57,964 bases of DNA from an uncultured Spirochaetota bacterium (GTDB taxonomy: Bacteria; Spirochaetota; Spirochaetia; Treponematales; Rectinemataceae), in NCBI GenBank assembly GCA_903821875.1, contig CAIJMU010000077.1, positions 1-57,964 of the forward strand. The letters run 5' to 3'. Under the pieces are notes generated by a model. The model was not told the DNA's origin and did no database searches. It was given only the letters and a program-made list of their open reading frames with translations. A program made the translations under genes and the position numbers. Shown here one piece after another: positions 37,071 through 44,696 of the stretch (its first letter is position 1; every line of letters begins with the position of its first letter).

Positions 37071-37958
37071 ATGACTCTCGCGAAAAAGCGCGCGATGACA
37101 GCCTATGCGTTCCTGCTCATTCCGCTGGTGTTCTTCATCGCAGTGCGCTTCGGGCCCATGCTCTACATGATGGGGCGGAGCCTGACGGACTGGAGCCTCC
37201 TCAGGAAGACCAACCTTTTCCTGGGGATCGCCAACTTCGCGGCGGTCTTTTCCGATCCCGCCTTTACCGCTGCGATGGTCAACACCCTGCGCTACGCCCT
37301 GGTCGGCGCGCCGGTCGTCATCGCCCTCAGCCTCGCCATCGCCCTCCTCCTCAACGGCATCACCCGGGGCAAGGGCCTGTACCGTCTCATCTATGTCCTT
37401 CCCTACATCACCCCCATCGTGGCCGTGAGCTGGGTTTGGCGCTGGATCTTCCAGACCCCGCCCCTGGGTCTGGCCAACGGCATCCTGGGCGCCCTCGGGC
37501 TCCCGGCACAGGAGTTCCTCAACAGTCCCAACTCGGCCCTCTATTCCATACTCGGTGTCAACATCTGGGTGGAACTCGGCTACTGCGTCACGATTTTCCT
37601 GGCAGGCATCCAGACGGTGCCGACCGATTGCCTCGAGGCGGCGCGCATCGACGGAGCCTCCGAACGCAAGGTCCTCTCGAGGATCATCCTCCCCCTCCTG
37701 GTGCCCATCACCTTCTTCCTGGCCATCATGCAGGGCATACAGTTCCTCCGCATCTTCACGCCCGTGTACAACATGTCGTCCCAGGCCATGGGCGGCCCCC
37801 TCAACTCGACCAAGTCGGCGGCCCTCTACATCTACCAGACCGCCTTCACCAAATTCGAGATGGGCAAGGCCGCGGCAGCCAGCATCATCCTCTTCGCCCT
37901 CATCATGGCCGTGACCCTGATCCAGGTCAGGTTCTTCGACAAAAAGACCAATTACTAG
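37071..37958 (+). CDS. ABC sugar transporter permease (MalF type)
   Basis: A 295-aa inner-membrane protein with GGAGG upstream, six helices and an EAA loop (EAARIDGASERKVLSRIILP). It follows the hairpin after the binding-protein gene and is nine bases before the second permease. Together these form a CUT1 importer without a local ATPase. Confidence 0.93.
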   Translation: MTLAKKRAMTAYAFLLIPLVFFIAVRFGPMLYMMGRSLTDWSLLRKTNLFLGIANFAAVFSDPAFTAAMVNTLRYALVGAPVVIALSLAIALLLNGITRGKGLYRLIYVLPYITPIVAVSWVWRWIFQTPPLGLANGILGALGLPAQEFLNSPNSALYSILGVNIWVELGYCVTIFLAGIQTVPTDCLEAARIDGASERKVLSRIILPLLVPITFFLAIMQGIQFLRIFTPVYNMSSQAMGGPLNSTKSAALYIYQTAFTKFEMGKAAAASIILFALIMAVTLIQVRFFDKKTNY

Positions 37959-37967
37959 GAGTCGGGA

Positions 37968-38795
37968 ATGACGAGAGACAGGACACTCGCCCGCACGGGC
38001 TCCTACGTGGTGCTGACCCTTCTTGCGGTCGCCATGGTCTTCCCCTTTTTCTGGATGGTCCTGACCTCGCTCAAGGACGCCACCGAGATCTTCCAGCTCA
38101 GGCTCTTCCCGACCGACCCAAGCCTTGACAACTACGCGCACATCCTCCTCGGCAAGGGGGCGCGCTTCCCCATCTGGTTCGTCAACAGCATGATCGTCGC
38201 CATAGCCACGACCAGTTCGGTGCTTTTTTTCGATTCCCTGATCGGCTACACCCTGGCGAAGTTCACCTTTCCCGGAAAAAAGCTCATCTTCCTCTTGATA
38301 ATCAGCACACTGATGATCCCCACCGAGATGCTCGTCATTCCCTGGTACGCGCTGTCGCGGGCCATGAAGTGGGGCAATACCTACTGGGGCATCATGTTCC
38401 CCGGCATGATCAGCGCCTTCGGGGTCTTCCTGATGCGGCAGTTCATGTCGACCCTTCCCGACGACCTCATCGACGCCGCCCGCATCGACGGCCGGAGCGA
38501 GTTCTCGATATTCCTCTTCGTCGCCCTCCCCCTGGTCACGCCGGCGCTGGCGACCCTCGCCATCTTCAACTTCGTCGGCAACTGGAACGCCTTCCTCTGG
38601 CCCCTCATCGTTGCCTCGAAGCCGAAGATGTTCACCATTCCCGTGGGACTGGCCAATTTCTCCGGAGAGGCGGGCAGCGACTGGCACCTCATCATGACAG
38701 GCGCCACTGTCGCGATGGTGCCCCTCGTCATCGTATTCCTCCTTTTCCAGAAGCAGATAATCCGTGGCATCGCGATGACAGGCCTGAAAGGATGA
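37968..38795 (+). CDS. ABC sugar transporter permease (MalG type)
   Basis: A 275-aa inner-membrane protein preceded by AGGAG. It shows VFPFFWMVLTSLKDATEIF at the N-terminus and the EAA loop DAARIDGRSEFSIFLFVALP, as in MalG-like subunits. Its stop overlaps the amidohydrolase start by four bases (ATGA), so import and the next enzyme are translationally coupled. Confidence 0.93.
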   Translation: MTRDRTLARTGSYVVLTLLAVAMVFPFFWMVLTSLKDATEIFQLRLFPTDPSLDNYAHILLGKGARFPIWFVNSMIVAIATTSSVLFFDSLIGYTLAKFTFPGKKLIFLLIISTLMIPTEMLVIPWYALSRAMKWGNTYWGIMFPGMISAFGVFLMRQFMSTLPDDLIDAARIDGRSEFSIFLFVALPLVTPALATLAIFNFVGNWNAFLWPLIVASKPKMFTIPVGLANFSGEAGSDWHLIMTGATVAMVPLVIVFLLFQKQIIRGIAMTGLKG

Positions 38796-39829
38796 AAGCA
38801 ATGCGTGTAATCGATTCCCATGTCCACTTCCCCGAGGACCACCTGATCGACGACGGCAGCCATTCCAGGGCCGGAGCCAGCGGCAGTCCTGCCGGCGGCA
38901 ATCCTGCCGGCGGCAGTCCTGCCGGCGGCAATCCAGCTGCCGAGGTTCACGCCGCCGGAACCGGCTACACCAGTGGCCCCTCGGTGGACAGGAAGGCTCA
39001 CCCCTGGATAGAAACTGAAAAGATCCGCTGGGCTGCCGCCTGGCGTAATCCTGCGCCAAGGAAGGTCTCCTGGCCCGAGGGGGAACGCCTGTGGCGCGCT
39101 GAGGTCGAGGCGCGGGAATGGCTGAAATCCGTGGTCTTTGTCACAACTGGTTCTAACGATGACGCCTCTGCCCTGGTCGCCCGCAACCCCGGCATCTTCA
39201 TGGGCTACGCCCACCACGATCCGCTGTTGCCGGACGCCGCCGAGAGGCTCGAGCGCGCCCTCGGCCCGCAGGCCCAGGGCCAGGGCGGACTGCGCGGCTA
39301 CAAGATCCTCGGACCCGCCATTGACCGGAGGCTCGACGATCCCTCTTTCTATCCGCTCTGGGAGATAGCCCAGGCCCACGGGGTCCCGGTGCTCATCCAC
39401 TTCGGCATCATGGGTGGAGCAGGCGGCATCGCCAACCATGTGAACATCAACCCGATCATCATCCACGATGTCGCCAAGCGCTTTCCGCACATGCCCATCA
39501 TCATTCCGCACTTCGGCTGTGGCTACGTCTTCGAGACCCTCAACCTCTGCTGGGCCTGCCCCAACGTCTTCGTGGACACTTCGGGCTCCAACCAGTGGAT
39601 GCGCTGGATGCCCTACCCCATCGACCTGGCCGCGCTTTTCAGGAAGTACCGGGAGACGGTAGGAGCTTCACGCATCATCTTCGGCACCGACTCGAGCTGG
39701 TTCCCCAGGGGTTTTGCCGAAGCCTACCTCGATGACCAGGTGCGGGAGATGTACGACACCGGCTACTCGGCCGACGAGGTCGACGCCGTGCTGTACCGGA
39801 ACATCGCTGCCCTCCTCAAGGTCAAATAA
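38792..39829 (+). CDS. Amidohydrolase family 2 metal-dependent hydrolase with repeat insertion
   Basis: A 345-aa TIM-barrel hydrolase. DSHVHFP gives the metal-binding HxH; PVLIHFG and IIIPHFGCGY supply further histidines; FGTDSSWFPRG supplies the catalytic aspartate. Members hydrolyse amides or lactones or decarboxylate acids. The start at 38792 overlaps the permease stop; a second ATG lies nine bases on (38801). Residues about 31-50 are an inserted Gly/Ser/Asn/Pro/Ala repeat, in a loop just after the HxH motif. The position between importer and lyase suggests an early catabolic step. Confidence 0.82.
   Translation: MKAMRVIDSHVHFPEDHLIDDGSHSRAGASGSPAGGNPAGGSPAGGNPAAEVHAAGTGYTSGPSVDRKAHPWIETEKIRWAAAWRNPAPRKVSWPEGERLWRAEVEAREWLKSVVFVTTGSNDDASALVARNPGIFMGYAHHDPLLPDAAERLERALGPQAQGQGGLRGYKILGPAIDRRLDDPSFYPLWEIAQAHGVPVLIHFGIMGGAGGIANHVNINPIIIHDVAKRFPHMPIIIPHFGCGYVFETLNLCWACPNVFVDTSGSNQWMRWMPYPIDLAALFRKYRETVGASRIIFGTDSSWFPRGFAEAYLDDQVREMYDTGYSADEVDAVLYRNIAALLKVK
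38882..38941 (+). repeat. Four tandem 15-bp repeats inside the amidohydrolase gene
   Basis: Units at 38882, 38897, 38912 and 38927 alternate GGCAGTCCTGCCGGC and GGCAATCCTGCCGGC, the last one diverged. They encode GSPAG, GNPAG, GSPAG and GNPAA. Being a multiple of three, length changes would keep the frame. Confidence 0.93.
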
Positions 39830-39861
39830 GGTCATACTTGTTACATTCCCAGGAGGGATGC

Positions 39862-41319
39862 ATGTTCTCGCCCGTCTACGTCAAGCGTGTCCTCGGGCCC
39901 TGCTACGACAACTGGAAGCGGCTCTACGCGGACGATGCCCTGGCCGTCCACCAGGCCCATCTGACCTGCCTGGTGGAAAGGGGCATCGTCGAAGCCACCA
40001 CGGGGACTTCGATTGCCCGCGCCATTGTAGCGATGGAGTCGGATTTTGCCTGGCCGCAGAGCATCCCGGAGGGGGTCGAAGACCTCTATTTCGTCTTCGA
40101 GAGGGAGCTCGGGAACCGGATCGGAGAGGAATCCGCCGCCTACCTCCACACTGCACGGAGCCGGAACGACATGGACACGACCGTGTTCCGCCTCGCCCTG
40201 AAGCGCTCCCTTCAGACCCTGGCTCACGAAGTCCTCGGGGCGATACGGACTGCCCAGCGGCGCGCGGCAGGCCCAGGCTCCGAAAAGCTCATGGTACTGT
40301 ATACCCATGGGCAGCCGGCCAACGTCTCGACCCTCGGCCACTACCTGGCTGCAGTGGCTGCGGACCTAGCCGAGGGTCTCGAGGAGCTCGTCGCTTCGAT
40401 AGGCGCCGTCGACCGTTCGACGATGGGCGCCTGCGCCATCACCGGCAGCGGCTTCGACCTCGACCGGGTCCGGGTAGGCGCACTTCTGGGCTTAGACAGT
40501 ATTGTGACGAACACCTATCAGGCGATCTCCAGCTCCCACTGGCTCACCCGACCGGCCTGTGCCCTCGAGGCCATGTTGTGCGACCTCGTGCGGGTGTCCG
40601 CCGACCTCTTCCACAAGGCGAGCTGCGAGGTCGGGCTCCTGGACTTCCCCGACGCCCTCGTGCAGTCGAGCAGCATCATGCCGCAGAAGCGCAACCCCGT
40701 GATCATCGAGCACCTCCGGATCCAGGCCGGCATGGCCATGGGCAGCTGCGCCACGATCCGGGAGCTCTTCCGGGCGGCGCCATACCAGGACGTCAACGAG
40801 GTTGCCGACGCCCCCGTGAGCGCCTTTATCGATTCACTCGGGACTGCCGCCTCGGCCTTCGCCCTCTTTGCGGAAACGGTGGCGGGCATGGAGCCCAACG
40901 AGGCCCGTGCCAGGGAGATAGCCCTGCGATTCGGTGTAACTACGACGGAGCTCGCCGACGAGATGGTGCGCCGCGCAGGGGTGGGCTTCCGCACGGCGCA
41001 CAGGGCCTGCGCTGCCTACGCCCGTTCGGGAGGGGACCTGGCTGAGCTCCGCGCATCCTTCCAGTCCATCGCGGGCAGGGAGCTTCCCTTTTCGGATGCC
41101 CAGATCGCCGCCATCCTCGACCCTGCCCACTTCGTCGAGGTTCGCCGCCTGGCAGGTGGTCCAGCTCCCGAGGGCATGGCCGTGGCCCTCGCCGGACTTG
41201 CTGAGAGCCTTGACCGCTCGCAATCAGCCCTGCAGGCCATGGATGAGGCGGGGCAGCGTGCAAAGGCAGAGTTGTCGGCAGCCTGGAATGCGCTGCTGGA
41301 CGCAGGAAGGGATGACTAG
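39862..41319 (+). CDS. Argininosuccinate lyase-superfamily lyase
   Basis: A 485-aa enzyme of the fumarase/aspartase/ArgH superfamily; AGGAGGG precedes the ATG at 39862. It contains the signature loop SSSIMPQKRNP (catalytic serine), HTARSRNDMDTTVFR (the ArgH-like SRNDQ region reads SRNDM) and YTHGQPANVSTLGHY, where ArgH has HxQxAQP. These changes and the sugar-catabolic context argue against arginine synthesis. It probably eliminates fumarate or a related acid from an N-substituted adduct. The substrate is unknown. Confidence 0.8.
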   Translation: MFSPVYVKRVLGPCYDNWKRLYADDALAVHQAHLTCLVERGIVEATTGTSIARAIVAMESDFAWPQSIPEGVEDLYFVFERELGNRIGEESAAYLHTARSRNDMDTTVFRLALKRSLQTLAHEVLGAIRTAQRRAAGPGSEKLMVLYTHGQPANVSTLGHYLAAVAADLAEGLEELVASIGAVDRSTMGACAITGSGFDLDRVRVGALLGLDSIVTNTYQAISSSHWLTRPACALEAMLCDLVRVSADLFHKASCEVGLLDFPDALVQSSSIMPQKRNPVIIEHLRIQAGMAMGSCATIRELFRAAPYQDVNEVADAPVSAFIDSLGTAASAFALFAETVAGMEPNEARAREIALRFGVTTTELADEMVRRAGVGFRTAHRACAAYARSGGDLAELRASFQSIAGRELPFSDAQIAAILDPAHFVEVRRLAGGPAPEGMAVALAGLAESLDRSQSALQAMDEAGQRAKAELSAAWNALLDAGRDD

Positions 41320-41336
41320 GATGAGGATGTCCCGTC

Positions 41337-42344
41337 GTGGCTGAGTTCATCGGAATAGACCTCGGAGGCACCAAGATCAGGGGGGTGCTCACTGACCCTT
41401 CTGGCAGGGTTATCCTTGCACGGGAGGTCCTGACCCTCGCCTCCGAGGGGGAGGAAGCCATCTTCTCGCGGATAGCCTCGATTACCCGCGAACTCGCCCA
41501 TGGCGCTCCCGGCGACGGAATGCGACCCGAGGTCCAGGCTATCGGCATCTGCGCTCCCGGCCCCCTCGATAGCGCAAAGGGCAGGATCCTCGTCACCGAG
41601 AACCTTCCCTTCATCGACTTCCCCCTCGGACCGCGACTCCAGGAACTGCTTGGCTTGCCCGTCTTCCTGGACAACGACGGTGCCGCTGCAGCCATGGGAG
41701 AGTACCTTCATGGAGCCGGAAGGAAGGCTGATCCCCTCCTCTATCTGACAATCAGTACGGGTATCGGAGCCGGGGCCATCCTCGGGGGGAAGCTTTTCCG
41801 AGGCCACAGCTCCAATGCCCTGGAGGCGGGGCACATGACCCTGGAGCCCGAGGGGCCGACCTGCGCCTGCGGGAACCAGGGCTGCGCCGAGGTCCTGGCC
41901 TCGGGCACGGCCATTTCGATCGCAGCAACTGCAGCAGCAGCGGCAGCCCGGGAAGGGTCGGGGCCACAGACGGCCCTCTCCGCCTGGGCACAGCCCGGGA
42001 GCCGGGAAGCCTTCCTCGCTGCGGCAGGGGGCGACAGGGTCGCGGAAGCCATTGTTTCGGAGGCCCTCCGCTACCTCGGCATCTGCGCTGCCAACCTGGC
42101 GACCCTCTTCGATCCTGAGGTCCTCATAGTCGGTGGTGGTGTGACCAGGGCAGGACCCCGCGTCATCGAGGCCATCCGTGCGGGAGTCCGGGAGCGCTGT
42201 CCGAGGGTTGTTGCCGAGGGGCTCCGGATCCTTCCCGCAAGCCTCGGCGATGATTCTGGCGCCCTCGGAGCCGCTGCCCTGGCCGCCGGGGCCCTCGAAG
42301 TCCTCGGCCGCTCGGCGCATTCCGCCTCAAGAAATGCTGGCTGA
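41337..42344 (+). CDS. ROK-family sugar kinase
   Basis: A 335-aa kinase starting with GTG. The phosphate loop FIGIDLGGTKIRGVL, the catalytic region FLDNDGAAAAMGEYLHG, EAGHMTLEPEGPTCACGNQGCAE (ROK zinc site with three cysteines) and VGGGVTRAG are all present. Relatives phosphorylate glucose, fructose, N-acetylmannosamine or allose in the cytoplasm. It follows the lyase by 17 bases, so it may phosphorylate a sugar released by the upstream enzymes. Confidence 0.92.
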   Translation: MAEFIGIDLGGTKIRGVLTDPSGRVILAREVLTLASEGEEAIFSRIASITRELAHGAPGDGMRPEVQAIGICAPGPLDSAKGRILVTENLPFIDFPLGPRLQELLGLPVFLDNDGAAAAMGEYLHGAGRKADPLLYLTISTGIGAGAILGGKLFRGHSSNALEAGHMTLEPEGPTCACGNQGCAEVLASGTAISIAATAAAAAAREGSGPQTALSAWAQPGSREAFLAAAGGDRVAEAIVSEALRYLGICAANLATLFDPEVLIVGGGVTRAGPRVIEAIRAGVRERCPRVVAEGLRILPASLGDDSGALGAAALAAGALEVLGRSAHSASRNAG

Positions 42345-42345
42345 A

Positions 42346-43701
42346 ATGGATGCAGCTGCGATCCTGGCCCTCCTCGAAAGGGAGATGGTCGTCGCCCTGG
42401 GCTGCACCGATGTCGCGGCCATCGCCTATGCCGCTGCCCTTGCGCGCGATGCTGCAGCTGGGGCGTCGGAAGCGAAACCGGCCTCCCCTGCCACAGGGGA
42501 GATCCTGGGAATCCGGCTACGCGCGAGCCCCAACATCATCAAGAACGCGATGGGAGTAGGCATTCCCGGAAGCCGCTTCAGGGGCATGGCCCAGGCAGCG
42601 GCGCTCGGGGCGATGGCCGGGAAGGCCGATCGTGGCCTGACAGCCCTTGAGGGACTGCGGCAGGAGGAGGGGGACAGGGCGGCTTCCCTCGTTGCCAGGG
42701 GCCTGGTCCATATCGAGACCTTCGAAGGCAGGGCAAAGCTCCACATCGAGGTCGAAGTCGAACTCAGGGCCGGCCTGGGGCGGGCGGTCATCGAGGAGGA
42801 GTACGACCGCGTCGTGCTCGTAGAGGCCAATGGAAAGCCGCTCGTGCGCCTGGGTGGAGGAGACAGGGGAGCTGCGAGGGCCCCTGAGCCGGCCCTGCCC
42901 TCCCTCGCCGGACTCGTCGATTTCGTCGAGACCGTGGATTCGAAGCAACTAGGCATTGTCAGGAAGGCCATCGAACTCAACTCGGCCATCGCCGAGGAGG
43001 GGCTCTCGGGCGACTACGGCCTCGGTGCGGGAAAGACCCTCAGGGACAGCATGGCCCGGGGACTCCTTGCAGACGACCTCCTGGGACAGGCGATGGCGGC
43101 GACCGCGGCAGGCGTGGACGCCAGGATGGCGGGCTCGAACCTGCCCGTCGTGGCGACCACGGGCTCTGGCAACCAGGGCATCACCGCCACGCTGCCCGTC
43201 CTCGTGGCAGGCAGGCGGACCGGGGCCGAAGCGGAACGGATCCTCCGCGCCGTCGCCCTCTCGCATCTTGTGACAATTAGTATCAAAGCGAGGTTCGGAC
43301 AGCTTTCGGGACTCTGCGGCGCAGCCGTGGCAGGCACCGGAGCGGCCTGTGGCATCACCTGGCTCCTGGGCGGTACGGCCGGGGCGGTGGGGCATGCGGT
43401 CCAGAACATGGTCGGTAACATTTCGGGCATGGTCTGCGACGGAGCCAAGGGCTCCTGCGCACTCAAGGCCTCCACGAGCGCCGCGGCGGCCGTGCAGGCC
43501 GCCCTCCTGGCCCTCGGTGGAAAATCCGTCTCGGGCCTCGAAGGCATCGTCGAGGCCGACCCCGAGCGTTCCATCGACAACCTCGCCCGCCTGGCCAACG
43601 AAGGTTCCCCCCCCATGGATGCCCTGATCCTGGCGATCATGGTCGGGAAGGACGGGAGGCAGGGTTGTGCCGCGGAGGCCCAGGGGGCGCATCCCGCGTG
43701 A
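42346..43701 (+). CDS. CyuA-like L-cysteine desulfidase / UPF0597 serine dehydratase-alpha-like
   Basis: A 451-aa protein related to CyuA/YhaM. The cysteines that could hold an Fe-S cluster are in ALGCTDVAAIAYA (near residue 20), SGLCGAAVAGTGAACG and GMVCDGAKGSCALK. Such enzymes remove sulfide or ammonia from cysteine or serine to give pyruvate. The start at 42346 matches the family N-terminus, but the ATG at 42334, overlapping the ROK gene, is possible. It is coupled to the next transporter by a GTGA overlap. Within a sugar cluster it suggests an amino-acid moiety in the substrate. Confidence 0.82.
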   Translation: MDAAAILALLEREMVVALGCTDVAAIAYAAALARDAAAGASEAKPASPATGEILGIRLRASPNIIKNAMGVGIPGSRFRGMAQAAALGAMAGKADRGLTALEGLRQEEGDRAASLVARGLVHIETFEGRAKLHIEVEVELRAGLGRAVIEEEYDRVVLVEANGKPLVRLGGGDRGAARAPEPALPSLAGLVDFVETVDSKQLGIVRKAIELNSAIAEEGLSGDYGLGAGKTLRDSMARGLLADDLLGQAMAATAAGVDARMAGSNLPVVATTGSGNQGITATLPVLVAGRRTGAEAERILRAVALSHLVTISIKARFGQLSGLCGAAVAGTGAACGITWLLGGTAGAVGHAVQNMVGNISGMVCDGAKGSCALKASTSAAAAVQAALLALGGKSVSGLEGIVEADPERSIDNLARLANEGSPPMDALILAIMVGKDGRQGCAAEAQGAHPA

Positions 43702-44696
43702 AGGGGACCAGGCCCCCCGCTTCCACGGAAGCACCACTGCTTAAGGCTTTTTCGCTGGGCCTGCTCTCCTCGCTCTTCTTCGCCTTTACCTTCGTGCTGA
43801 ACCGGGAGATGGAGACGCAGGGCGGGCACTGGATCTGGAGCTCCAGTCTCCGCTTCTACTTCATGCTGCCCCTCCTCTGGCTCATCCTCCTGCGGGGAGG
43901 GAAATACAGGAGGGTCTTCGCATCGATACGAAAGGATCCCCTCCCCTGGCTCTTGTGGAGCACGGTGGGTTTTGGCGTCTTCTATTCATTCATCTGCATC
44001 GCCGCCTCCGGGGGCCCCTCCTGGCTCACCGCCTCGGCCTGGCAGCTCACGATCGTGGCCGGGGTCCTCCTGTCGCCCCTCTTCTACGCTGACAGGGCTC
44101 TCGGCATCAGGCAGGGCATCCCCCTCGGGCAGCTCCTCGTCTCGGCCCTGGTGCTGGCAGGGGTCTTCACGGTCCAGGCGGGCATGGGCGCCGGAGCTGC
44201 GGGGGATGGGGGGGCTGCCGACCCCGCCGCCTACCTGGGGCTCTTCTTCGTGGTGGTGGCCGCCTTCGCCTATCCGCTGGGAAACAGGAAAATGATGGAA
44301 TTGGTTGGAAGCAGCCTCGGAACCGCAGAGCGGGTTTTCGGGATGACCCTCTGCAGCATGCCCTTCTGGGGCATCCTGTCCCTCTCGGGGATAGCCCTGG
44401 GCATCGTGCCGGGCCGGACCCAGGTCCTCCAGACCCTCGTCGTCGCCCTGAGTTCGGGCATCGTGGCAACCCTCCTTTTCTTCAAGGCCACGACCCTGGT
44501 CAAGTCGGATGTCCGGAAGCTGGCCGTCGTGGAATCCACGCAGGCGGGAGAGGTGGTCTTCAGCCTCCTGGGCGGAGTCCTGGTCTTCGGCGACCGGAGC
44601 CCCTCGGCCCTGGCGATGGCGGGACTGGCGATTGTCATAGTCGGTATAATATCGAACGCCGCCGTGGCTGCGGCGAAGCCGGCCCGGAGCGGCTAG
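43698..44696 (+). CDS. Multidrug/metabolite transporter (EamA/DMT type)
   Basis: A 332-aa membrane protein starting with GTG at 43698, overlapping the preceding stop by four bases. About ten helices are seen, with FSLGLLSSLFFAFTFVLNRE first and a second half ending STQAGEVVFSLLGGVLVFGD. It resembles DMT multidrug-resistance exporters. It ends the cluster and its last bases overlap the convergent priA stop by four. It may expel a by-product such as an amino acid. Confidence 0.82.
   Translation: MKGTRPPASTEAPLLKAFSLGLLSSLFFAFTFVLNREMETQGGHWIWSSSLRFYFMLPLLWLILLRGGKYRRVFASIRKDPLPWLLWSTVGFGVFYSFICIAASGGPSWLTASAWQLTIVAGVLLSPLFYADRALGIRQGIPLGQLLVSALVLAGVFTVQAGMGAGAAGDGGAADPAAYLGLFFVVVAAFAYPLGNRKMMELVGSSLGTAERVFGMTLCSMPFWGILSLSGIALGIVPGRTQVLQTLVVALSSGIVATLLFFKATTLVKSDVRKLAVVESTQAGEVVFSLLGGVLVFGDRSPSALAMAGLAIVIVGIISNAAVAAAKPARSG

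Noticed and set aside
38882-38941. CRISPR-like array
   Set aside because: Units are contiguous 15-mers without spacers, in frame within a gene.
39862-41319. Biosynthetic argininosuccinate lyase (argH)
   Set aside because: Only the superfamily loop is firm. The SRNDQ and HxQxAQP regions are altered, and no arginine genes adjoin.
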